From Symbiodinium natans (taxonomy: Eukaryota > Sar > Dinophyceae > Suessiales > Symbiodiniaceae): a stretch of 64,000 nucleotides of DNA. Positions 1 through 9,165 of this stretch are shown here, one piece after another (position 1 is the first letter of the stretch; the number at the start of each line of letters is the position of its first letter). The notes below the pieces were generated by a model. It was given only the letters and a program-made list of their open reading frames with translations. It had not been told where the DNA came from and did no database searches. The position numbers and the translations under genes are program-made. The stretch is from NCBI GenBank assembly GCA_905221605.1, contig CAJNDS010000791.1, positions 124,001 to 188,000 on the forward strand. Direction: 5' to 3'.

Positions 1-1
1 C

Positions 2-2950
2 AATCGCGGCGCATTTGCAACCGGACTTTCGCAACATGGCGTTGTGTTGAGGCAAGCCGGTCTTGAAAGTCCAGAACACATCGGAAGATGTGAAAGGCAC
101 GGAGGTATCATTAAAAGAGCCTACCGAAGAGTGTGCAGACAGCACCACCTGCAAGGTAAAGAACAGGTGAAAGCAGCTATGACAGAATGTCAAGTTGCCA
201 AGAATGAATTTGTGAGACATGGAGGATTTTCCCCGTCGCAATGGGTACTTGGAAGGCAACCTAGAGGCATAGGACATCTCTTGGATGAGGATGAACTAGG
301 TCAGCTAGGAGTACTCAGTGGAGCGATGGACCCCTCCACAGCATTTGGACGCAGCATAGAGTACCGCCACACTGCGAGAAGAGCGTACGTACAGGCAGAT
401 ACTTCAAGGCGAGCTAGAGCCGCCGTGCTGCGCAAGTCGGGACCACTACCAGGCAAGTACTCCGCAGGAGACTTGGTGTGCTACCGAATCGAAAGAGACT
501 CGAGCGGTGTGCCTAGCTGGAGTGGAGTTTCTCGCATCATTGGTTTTGATGGGAAGACCGTCTGGGTAACGCACAGAGGCGTGCCCGTAGCAACTAGTTT
601 AGGCAAACTCCGACCGTGTACTTCGGCGGAAGTTCTAGCTTATCAGATTTTGAGTAAAGGCAACTTACAGTACGAACACCTAGAATCTGAGAGAGAGCAG
701 CAGCGATTTGTCGATGCGCGAGCGCACGACAGTGATGCAGACGATGAAGAGGACAGTGACTCTGCACGTCCGTCTTCTGCCATACGCTCAAATCCTTTGG
801 AAGGATTGAGGACAGTGAGAAGGAGAGTGGGATTTACTCCTGAAGAGTCACGGGCAGAGCCCCGTGTAGAGCCCACGATAGAAGAACCCGAAGTAGAAGA
901 CGCTCAACAGATGGATGAGCCTACGGTGGAAGCCGTAGCAGAGAATGATCCGCAACTTGACGCGGCGGACATTCCGGTTCCCGAAGAAGAGGACACAGCT
1001 GATGCTTTATTGGCACAGTTTAAGATTCCCACGTATGGATCGAAAGAGTGCAACAAGTATAGAGCTTTTGTGGCCGATCGAATAGACTCAGAAAGCGCCC
1101 GAAAGTGGTTGAAGAAAAGGAGCAGCTATTCTAACAAGAAGAAAGCTGCGCAGAACAAGGTGTTCACATACGAAAAGTGTTCACCAGAGTTGCAAAAGGG
1201 AATCGACGGATCCCGTAAGGTCGAATGGGACAAGTGGAAAGAGTTTAACGCTGCACTTGATCTCGATGAAGAGCAGTACCAGAAGCTTAAAGATGAAGGC
1301 CATGAGGAAGTACCGCTCAAGTGGGTTGACACAGATAAGAACGATGCACTTAGAGGCACGCAACCAGATATTGAAGTACGGCATAAAAGTCGACTCGTCA
1401 CCAGAGGAGATTTGGAGTCTGGGGATATCCGATCGGATTCTCCGACGGCAGATATAGAAGCTCAGAATTTGATATTCAGCTTCGCCGCTTCGCGGAAGGT
1501 GAGAATAGGCTCAGCCGACATCACAAATGCCTATTTTCAAGGAGAGGAATTAGACAGAGTACTAATCCTCAAACAGCCAAAGGGAGGACTCCCAGGGGAG
1601 CCCCCAGAGCGAAGGTTTCTGGCAAGGGTACCCGTGTACGGGACTCATGACGGAGGACGTAAGTTTTGGAAACGTCTCAAGACCAGTGCGCAGAAAAGAG
1701 GTTTTCTGGAAAACGCCATTTTCAAAGCACTTTATGTTCTCCGCAACAACGAGGGACGTATTATTGCGCTACTTTGCACACACGTAGATGACCTGCTGTG
1801 GGCAGCCGAGCCAGAAGCAGAGCCTGTCATCGAGGAATTGCTGAAGGAGTTTTCGTGCGGAAAAGTAGAGCGAAAAACTTTCCGTTACTGCGGGAAGGAA
1901 GTTTCCCAGGCAGATGATTACACTATCACTGTCACCTGCAAAGAAACGACATTGAAAGTTAGGAGGATTTTTATTGCCCCTAAACGAAAACCCGGTGAGC
2001 CCTTGACTGATAAAGACAAGCTACAGCTAAAAAGCGTAGCAGGAAGTCTGTCTTGGGTGGCGAGGCAATGTCGTCCGGACTTAGCATATCGACGAGTAAG
2101 TCGAATGCAGTCCGCTAGCGCAGGAGGAATTGTAGCAGACCTTCGAGAGGCGAACAAAGCCGTCGACTATGCGTTAGCGACGCCGAATAGAGGTTTGACT
2201 TTCAGAGCAAACGTTCTGGATTGGGACAACCTTATTTCGTGTGTCATCACTGACGCCAGCCATGCAAATGAGAGTCAGGTGATGAAGGTCAAAGGTGAGG
2301 ATTCTGTGGAACCTTACCGAAGCCAAGGAGCTAGGTTGAATGCCCTTGGAACCCCCAGTTTGATCTCATCAGATGAAGGGCATATGCACCTCATCAGTTA
2401 CGCCTCAAGGAAAGTGCGTAGGGTCTGTAGATCCACGCTGCAAGCCGAAGCCTATACCCTGCAGGCAGGAGTTGAAGAAGGTGATAGACTGCGAGCTGCC
2501 GTCGCAGATCTTTTCGGCAAACTTGACCGCAAGAAGTGGGAAGCATCTTCTGCGGCGTTTATGAGGCAGGTGTGGTTTACGGATTGTCGTAGTCTAAGTG
2601 ACACGCTCCGAAACCCTAAGATGAGCAAGCATGAGGATAAGCGACTCTCTATCGAGATCGCCTCAATGCGAGAATCCCTATGGAGAGCAAAGGGAGAACA
2701 ATACGGCGATCCTTATTATCAGGACGACCGTCCAGAAGAGCCAACGGACGAAGTTCGCTGGATCGACACAGACGTCATGGTAGCAGATCCACTGACAAAA
2801 GTCATGGAGAGCACCAAGTTAGTTGAGTGTTTGTTCACTAACTGTTTGAAAGTCGAGCAGCCGATTGAGTCCGTGATCAAGAAAAGGGCTAAGCAGCTTC
2901 AGAGAAGGAAGACTGCAGACCCTGCGGACGGGCTGGAAGTGATGGATTAG
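2..2950 (+). CDS. Ty1/copia retrotransposon polyprotein, 5'-truncated by the window
   Basis: One uninterrupted frame runs from base 2 to the TAG at 2948-2950. It is open upstream of the window, so the true start is missing. The first residues (RCERHGGIIKR) match the end of a copia integrase core, followed by a charged, Glu-rich spacer. The reverse transcriptase begins near 1400; ADITNAYFQGEELDRV (about 1515) is the copia RT motif with its catalytic Asp, and LLCTHVDDLLWA (about 1770-1800) is the catalytic box, with HVDD in place of the usual YVDD. RNase H follows: ISYASRKVRRVCRSTLQAEAY at about 2394-2456 corresponds to the SxKQ..v..ST.EAEY block. WIDTDVMVADPLTKVM (about 2760-2808) is the C-terminal ADxLTK motif. 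The order integrase-RT-RNase H is diagnostic of Ty1/copia. There is no stop or frameshift in 2.9 kb, so the copy looks young. It would make cDNA in cytoplasmic particles and integrate it. No LTR could be delimited. Confidence 0.95.
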   Translation, partial: NRGAFATGLSQHGVVLRQAGLESPEHIGRCERHGGIIKRAYRRVCRQHHLQGKEQVKAAMTECQVAKNEFVRHGGFSPSQWVLGRQPRGIGHLLDEDELGQLGVLSGAMDPSTAFGRSIEYRHTARRAYVQADTSRRARAAVLRKSGPLPGKYSAGDLVCYRIERDSSGVPSWSGVSRIIGFDGKTVWVTHRGVPVATSLGKLRPCTSAEVLAYQILSKGNLQYEHLESEREQQRFVDARAHDSDADDEEDSDSARPSSAIRSNPLEGLRTVRRRVGFTPEESRAEPRVEPTIEEPEVEDAQQMDEPTVEAVAENDPQLDAADIPVPEEEDTADALLAQFKIPTYGSKECNKYRAFVADRIDSESARKWLKKRSSYSNKKKAAQNKVFTYEKCSPELQKGIDGSRKVEWDKWKEFNAALDLDEEQYQKLKDEGHEEVPLKWVDTDKNDALRGTQPDIEVRHKSRLVTRGDLESGDIRSDSPTADIEAQNLIFSFAASRKVRIGSADITNAYFQGEELDRVLILKQPKGGLPGEPPERRFLARVPVYGTHDGGRKFWKRLKTSAQKRGFLENAIFKALYVLRNNEGRIIALLCTHVDDLLWAAEPEAEPVIEELLKEFSCGKVERKTFRYCGKEVSQADDYTITVTCKETTLKVRRIFIAPKRKPGEPLTDKDKLQLKSVAGSLSWVARQCRPDLAYRRVSRMQSASAGGIVADLREANKAVDYALATPNRGLTFRANVLDWDNLISCVITDASHANESQVMKVKGEDSVEPYRSQGARLNALGTPSLISSDEGHMHLISYASRKVRRVCRSTLQAEAYTLQAGVEEGDRLRAAVADLFGKLDRKKWEASSAAFMRQVWFTDCRSLSDTLRNPKMSKHEDKRLSIEIASMRESLWRAKGEQYGDPYYQDDRPEEPTDEVRWIDTDVMVADPLTKVMESTKLVECLFTNCLKVEQPIESVIKKRAKQLQRRKTADPADGLEVMD

Positions 2951-3480
2951 ATCCACTCTTCGTTTGGACCTTGTACAGGCCAGGCTTCTACGCCAGAAGA
3001 GTCACGGGTGTGAAATAGTCCTCGTAGACCAGCGCGTACGAAGCCTGTTAGGTAAAAGCTACAGTACTCATGTACAGTCAGAGTCTGTTTGCCGACCAGT
3101 TTTGACAGCACCGACTCACCGCAGGGGCCCCTTTTTGGAGCCAAGGCTCAGACGGGAAAACGGCCAGTTTTCACAAGAGGCTTTAGGGGAGTGGTTAGGA
3201 GGGTAGGGGGGGGCAAAATTGGGAGACCCTTCCCCGTGCAAACAAGCAGCCAATGCCAAGGCGCCGCTCCAGCTGGGAACTTCTGTGCTGTTTTTGTGTC
3301 TGTTTGGCAATCCAGGTCCAACTAGGGACGTTGCCCCAACATAAGGAGGTGAAACCATCCTTGCACTGCCATCGCTCCCTTCCCATTTTCTTTAAGTTTT
3401 TTTTTCCTCCCTCCCCCTCCCCTTGTGGGGTTTGTGCTTAAAATAATGAAAGGGCAAGGCGCATACGACTGCGCGGGAAA
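2951..3480 (+). other. 3' flank of the copia element; LTR not resolved
   Basis: This stretch follows the polyprotein stop directly and has no credible ORF. A purine-rich run at about 3186-3216 (ending in eight G) could be a polypurine tract priming plus-strand synthesis, which would put the 3' LTR just after it. Because the 5' LTR lies outside the window, no repeat pair can be matched. The LTR suggestion is inference. Confidence 0.3.
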
Positions 3481-3512
3481 GCAGGCAGCTCGTTCTTGAC
3501 AGTACTATACGG

Positions 3513-3615
3513 GCATGTATGTAGGTATGTATGTATGTACGTAGGTACGCACACATATACAATATACATACATTTACATACGTACAGACAGACATATATA
3601 TATATGTATATGCCT
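3513..3615. repeat. ATGT/TA compound microsatellite
   Basis: GTATGTAT-type tetranucleotide units pass into ACATA and then TATATA units. ORFs here on either strand (rich in Tyr, Ile, Val, Cys and Thr) are products of the repeat. Confidence 0.85.
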
Positions 3616-3894
3616 GACCTTCGTAACCCTTTGTTTGGCCTGCCAACCACAAGGGATGGCGTGGCCGCGTGTAAGGCATAAGTCCTTGTTTCAGGCCCTT
3701 TCAGGCTTGTCTGGAGACTCGTTGATGCCTAACCTTCAAAGCCAAACCCCAACCCTGAAATTCCTGAAAACCTGAACCCCAACCCTGGGATTCTTGAAAA
3801 CCTAAAGCTGACAAACACGCACCCACCCATTGTTCCCCCCCCACCCAAAATAGGCCCTAAACCTTCACCGTTAATCCTGAATCTTGAACCGCAC

Positions 3895-4012
3895 CCACAC
3901 CTCGGAGGGGGGGGGCGTGGGGGGGCGTGGGGTAGGGATCTGAGGGAGGATGGGGGGGGAGGGGTGGCAGCCCGAGACCATATATGTATATATATATATA
4001 TATGTATATGTA
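3895..4012. repeat. G-rich tract followed by a TA microsatellite
   Basis: GGGGGGCGTGG-type runs (about 3905-3965) are followed by a TATATA run at about 3980-4010. It is low complexity and I see no gene in it. Confidence 0.7.
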
Positions 4013-6122
4013 CTGAAGAAATGTATCAAAAACATAAACCAGCAACCTCTGCTTTGAGACCCTCGTGCCCGACCCATGACCATAAAACATGAGCGTTAAA
4101 AACCGTTTTCCTTTTCGGCACCTTATCCGATGTAAGCAAACAACCGATTGTGAATACACGAATGTCGAGGATTTTGATGCTGATATTTTGGTCATGAACA
4201 TTTGCTTGTGAGTGTTTCTGACGAGTGCGGCAGCATTATGCAGCTGTGTTAGTTCTGAAGTCGCTCATGTGATGTTTGCGTATGGGGGGGGCCCGGCCTT
4301 CCCGGGCCCGGGCGGATCGGCGCCGTCTTTTGGTGGGTGGCGCCTTCAGATTCTTTGGATTATCACATGCCAACACTGATTGCTCAGTGAATGCCCACGA
4401 TTGTACCAAAATTCAGGTCTTCTGGGTCCCAGCGACCGCCGGCACTTGGTGCCCCAAACTCAGCCAGGATGAATGAATGACATGAGTGGTTGGATGCTTC
4501 GTCGCAGGTACTGTGCTCACGGGCACCGTGAAGAGTTACAGTGCGAAGGGTTTTGGTTTCATTCTTTGCGCGCATCTCAGGCAGACATTTCGTAACATGG
4601 TTCGAGATTGCTGTTGTGTCTGGGCATGCCAGGCAACGATGTAGATCATGATGTGTACTTCGCACGCGAAAGCTTGCAAGACGGTTTGAGGCAAGGGCAC
4701 GTGGCAGGGTCGAACGGAAAGATTGTTGTGGAATCGACGATGTGCAGGACGGCGAACATCGCTGGAACTGTCGTGCAGTTTGTGCTGCAGCGAGGTCTTC
4801 ATGGGAAACCGCAGGTGGCTGGGCAAACCTACGGCACGATTTACAGCGGTTCGGGGTCACACGAGGGGTGCACCACTGCAAGGCAACGTGTTTGCGACCG
4901 CTTGATGGGCAGATTGCGCCAATGGCCTACAACAGAGGCGGGTGCAAAAGGCATTCCAGAACTGAATCGCTAATCGCAACTGAATGGCAGCGTGTTCGAT
5001 ATTGGCCTGGTCAGGTTACACGCCAGAGCCAGGACAAGCGGCATACTCTAGCATGGCTAGCGTGGCTAGCATGCAACCTGGCGCTGGCGCCGCTGGCGCT
5101 GCAGCGCCGATGAGCAGCTGGAGTGGCAAAGGTTGTGGCGCGGCCAAAGGCATTTTCTCGCCAGCGCCACTGCCTTTCACTCCACCCACTCCGCAAGTGC
5201 CAGGAGAGGCATGGAATTGCCATGGATCATGGACGAATCATGGAACACTGGGGCATTGCTTGGGGTGTTTAGCCACTAACACCGTTCTTCGGACCCACGT
5301 GCTTCATGAACTTATTCTACCATGAGGTTTGTGGGGAAGGGACGGCAAGTTCTTGCAGGAATGGGAATGGGCGGAATGGGTATCGGCGGCATGGGCTGGG
5401 CGCCGATGCTTCGGCCGCCTGTGGCAGCACCGTGCTTTTCTCAGCCCTTGATTTTGTTGTGTCCCTGTCCCGGAAGTCCTCACATTCCTCACTTTAAGGG
5501 CGAAGCGGCTCTCACCTCATGCAGGCCGGGAGCTTGGGAATTCAGGATCTGCTCTTTAAGCTTTCTGAATGTTTTCGCACCTCAAAATTGATGCTCTGGC
5601 CTGGCCCAGGTTCCAGGGCAATTGCTGGCAGACCGCCGCAGGCTGCAGAAGCGAATCAAGCCGAATCAAGTATCCCCGCCACGCTTAAAGCAGACCGATG
5701 CACTCCCCATCACAAGCAGACTAGTTGAGCAATCGCACCACTCTCTGAGCTTTCCCCAAGCATGTTTGAAAGAGAGCACGGTATGGTAGAGGTCTCCCTC
5801 GTCTTCATAAGAAGCAGGGTTCGGATACATGACTCAATTTGCCGTGCTTTTGGGTTGATTTAAAATTTCGTGCTGGAGCTTTATTTCAGACTTCTGCTCC
5901 TGTTTGCCGGTTTCGGGATCGCGTAAGCTGCACGTCGAATGCCAGCAAGGGTTGCTGACACGTGAATGGGCAGAGGGACGTTCAAAACTTCGCATGGTAG
6001 ATCCAGCCCCAGCCAGGTTCATCGGCGAGTGCTGAGCAGGAAAGCAGCAGCAGTTCCAGTGCGAAACGAAAAAGAAAAAAGAAGGATAAGAAAAAGAAAA
6101 AAGGCGTGGCACTGAGCAAGAT
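4013..6122. other. Intergenic stretch without a recognised gene
   Basis: No family was recognised. The most protein-like piece is at about 5000-5210 on +, rich in Ala, Gly, Pro and Ser (AYSSMASVASMQPGAG), with a Gly-Met run at about 5350-5400 (AGMGMGGMGIGGMGW). These could be exons of a low-complexity protein, but no phase-consistent joins were found. An A-rich purine run lies at about 6062-6103. Confidence 0.35.
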
Positions 6123-6142
6123 GTAGCAGACATTGGCCTGAG
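6123..6142 (+). promoter_or_regulatory. Spliced-leader-like relic upstream of the SR/J gene
   Basis: The sequence GTAGCAGACATTGGCCTGAG lies 25 nt before the ATG at 6167. The dinoflagellate spliced leader contains GTAGCCATTTTGGCTCAAG. The copy keeps the GTAGC and TTGGC blocks with similar spacing and a decayed end. The same arrangement precedes two other genes in this window (31723 and 52266). It may be a relic of a reinserted trans-spliced mRNA, or TAGCAG may be the trans-splice acceptor itself. Confidence 0.45.
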
Positions 6143-6166
6143 TCAGACAGATTGCTTCCAGTTGCG

Positions 6167-6865
6167 ATGTCAGGCAGAAAAAGTCGTAGTCGCTCGAGAA
6201 AGAGATCTCGAAGCAGCTCGAAGAAGAGGACGGCCAGACAGCTGGACCGGCTGGCGTGAGTGCAGTTGTTCGGGCAGGCTGAGCGTGTCCTCAAGCAGCC
6301 CCGGCGAAGACAAGTCCAAAGAGGAACAGATGGAGAGGGCTCATGTCCTCATATGTCCTCTACAACCTTCTGACTAAGAAGTGCTGGTGCAGGCGCCAAG
6401 CTCGGAGGTGCAACAAGACATCGAAAATGCGAAGAGGGAGGCGCTTGGTCTCTGGATGTCAGTTCCATACCGGGTTCGATTATGCTGCGTGTTGCATGGA
6501 ATGGAAGAGAAGCAGTCTTGCAGCTGGAGTAAGGAGTTGCAACTTGGCTGTCATGCCTGCTGCTGAACCCTCGACTTGACAGGTTTTGCAGCAGTTGGAG
6601 AACCTCAAAAAAGTCGAGCCAAAAGAGCAACGCATGAAGGCCGGTTTTCAACCGAATGCTACCATTTTTGTCGAGAGGTGATCTTGTTCAGGAGTGGAGG
6701 TCGCTTCTTCGATCCTGGCATCCAGACAAAAACCCTGACAAAGCGGAAGTTGCCACCGCTGTCTTTCAATTTCTGCAGAAGGCCAGGGGCTCAGGCTCGG
6801 GATCTGCAGAGCATCCGCAGTGTGCTTCCTCGAGTTCTAAGGGCAAGCTTCTTCTGGGCCTCTGA
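6167..6865 (+). CDS. SR-rich protein with C-terminal J-like (HPD) segment, five exons
   Basis: Proposed exons are 6167-6255, 6278-6338, 6393-6440, 6583-6672 and 6692-6865 (TGA at 6863-6865), about 150 residues; all phases match. Exon 1 starts with ATG and encodes an Arg/Ser domain (MSGRKSRSRSRKRSRSSSKK). Exon 2 is Ser- and acid-rich (SSSSPGEDKSKEEQME). Exons 3 and 4 are helical (VQQDIENAKRE, VLQQLENLKKVEPKEQRMKA). Exon 5 carries EWRSLLRSWHPDKNPDKAE, the helix II-HPD loop-helix III of a J domain; HPD is the motif that stimulates Hsp70 ATPase. The Ser-rich tail KGKLLLGL precedes the stop. Donors are GT, GC, GC and GA. SR domains suggest a nuclear, splicing-linked co-chaperone (inference). Introns 1 and 4 would be only 22 and 19 nt, which is odd; without them TGA stops interrupt the frame, so a decayed copy is the alternative. 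Confidence 0.6.
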
Positions 6866-7378
6866 CGCTGAGGGACCAAGAAATGCGTTCAGTGCAGCTA
6901 GCCACTAGCCAAACAAGCAGCCCACTCTTTATGCATGAGTTGGTGCTTAAACTAGCAGATTATCCTGACACGAAACCACCTCCTCGGATGCAATTCGATT
7001 GCACATGTTTCAGGAGCGTGCACGGAAAAGTTGAGCGCACGCAAGGCATGCAGCCATCTTCAGCTTGCAATGTTGACACATTGCAGCGGAACTTTAAGTT
7101 GGTCCTGATTCTGCAGCTTCCAGATCATGCAAGTCCAGCAGCCTGCCACAACACGACCGCACCCTTGCAAGAAAGAGATAGAGAGAGAAATAGAGAGAAG
7201 TGCAAAGTTTGACGAGCAACCTCGTAACATGAGCCACAGGTAGACAGCCCCCCCGACTGCTCGGCATTGACGCATCTTGACCGAAACCGTAGTTTCTTTT
7301 TCAACAGGCAAGTGCTGCAATGCTTAGGCTCAAGCCGCTTAGAACTGATGGGCACAAAGCAGGGCCCAAGTTGCACAG

Positions 7379-7413
7379 AGGCGAGGATCCTCAAAGATTC
7401 CAGGAGATTCTCT
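7379..7413 (+). CDS. Possible J-domain helix III exon
   Basis: After an AG at 7377-7378 the + frame reads GEDPQRFQEIL and stops at once, with a GA donor possible at 7414. The D-P-x-R-F-x-E-I pattern is the usual helix III of DnaJ domains. It lies between the HPD exon at 6692 and the J exons at 8324. It may belong to a separate J module or be a fragment. Too short to be certain. Confidence 0.35.
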
Positions 7414-8323
7414 GAGATCTGGCTTTTGGAAGGTTTTTTGGGATGCGGGTGGGGCCTGATCCAGGGGCAAGGGGCATCAAGCAGGCAGCGGCATGACCGA
7501 GTTCTTCTAGCAGTGTAGCGACGCCCAGCTCTCAGCGCTGGCCAGTTCTCCATGTCCTAAAAGCTTCTGCAGAGTCGAGGGTGAAGGCATGAGGTTTGAG
7601 GGACTGTCACATCCATACTTAACAGGTGCAGGTTGCATGAATTCGAGCTTCAAGCTTGAGCGGTGCTTCGTGGCGTTTCGGTCGTGTTGTGGCAAAGTGT
7701 CAGAGGTATGGGGGCCGACAGCAAGCTGAGTGCAGAGGCAGGACAAGCCTTAGCACTTGAGCCCATTTAAAGCTAAGTTCTCTGGAACTGAACTCGTGAA
7801 GACTTCCCTCAAGTCCGTAAAGTGTTTGCCGCCACATCTGACCCTAGTATAGGCACAATAGATTCCAAGAGTAGCCTTTGGGTTTGGGGCTTGAGTTCTG
7901 GGGGTTCGGGATCCAAAGCGGCAGCCAAACTCTAAGCAAGAGATTTGGCGTGCGGGTTTGGAGTGTAGCGATGTCCGCCAAAATGCATCTGTTGTAAGGT
8001 GGCTGGAAAATGTTGTTTTGTCTCAGTTTCTACTCACGTCTGTGGATCTTTGCCGCATCCCTGGACAGGCAGCTGCCCGTTTCGTCCTAGGCCTGAACCA
8101 AGGCTGCTCGTGGAGTGTCGAGTGTAAGTGCACATGGATGCATGATGCTTCAGTGCCACAGTCAGAGTTGCCAGGGCCGGATGAAAGATGTTTTGCTTTG
8201 GGAGCAGTGTCAGGTGAGCTACTGTGGTGTTTGTGCTGAGATAGCTGCGGAAGAAACATTTGCAACTGTTGCCCAGTGACAGGTGCCGTGTCTGTCTGGC
8301 TTTTGCCTTTGTTGCTGTGCCAG

Positions 8324-9165
8324 GCTTCACCAAGGAGGATGTGAAACGAGCGTACAGGCGAAGCCGAAGCCAAGACTTCTCCAACCTTAAACCTGACATT
8401 CGACATGCATCTCCATGCGTCAGATGGTTTGATGCCAAGGGTTGTCTCTTTCGGCTTGTGCGTGTTTCAGGAGTTGGTAGCAAGGGCGTGTTAGCGGTCT
8501 GAGAGGTCTGAGGCTGAGATTGCGGTTAAGGTGGGGTCCGATTGGTTCGGCGGAGGCGGCTGGCTTTGGTCTTCCACCCCGACAAGAATGCCGGGCAGAA
8601 TGAGGAGGAGGTTCCAACCCTCGCAAGACTCTGGGAGGGTGTAGCTGTCAACTTGGCATGTTTTCAAAGTCTGAGCCCTGAACCCTCAACAGCGACATGC
8701 ACCAAGCTGGTCTCTTGCAATAGAGTCCTCTACGGGCAGGACTCACGAAGGGAGCTCAAATTCGAAATGCAGCCCTAGAATACGTATGGAACGAAAGTCA
8801 CCGTGTTGCAATCGTCACTGCGCTTCAGAGGATCCTGTGAAGTTGTGAAGAACCTTGCCTGTCGAGCGTCTGCTTGGCTGTGCAGCCAGCAGGATGCGGC
8901 CTTGTCATTTGCCTTGTCATTTACCTTGTTACTTGCCTTGTCATGTGCACTCTGGGGGGTTTTAGTTGCAAGGCTCCCGTGCCCAGAGGCTTCTAGCGAA
9001 TATGACCCGGCTGAGGTCAGAATGCTTAGCTACAAGACCCTCAATCCTGCCATCGCTGTCCCAAACCCTGAGCTAAGGGCCTTGTAACCACAGCTGTAAA
9101 CGTGTGCTGAGGCGACTAAACGGTTTCAGGCGATCGCCAAAGCCAAGGCACACTTCGGTGATAGT
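8324..9165 (+). CDS. DnaJ-domain protein, partial exon set
   Basis: Exon 8324-8357 reads GFTKEDVKRAYR and joins in phase, through a GC donor, to exon 8556-8610, RLALVFHPDKNAGQNEEE. Together they give helix II and the HPD loop of a canonical J domain, the Hsp70-stimulating module. A third piece at about 9131-9165 (AIAKAKAHFGD) fits helix III and follows in phase 0. The first junction has a direct repeat AGGCG on both sides. Exons for helix I (upstream) and the rest of the protein were not found, so gene ends are unknown. It could be one gene with the J-like pieces at 6692 and 7379, but the stop at 6865 argues for separate genes. Confidence 0.6.
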
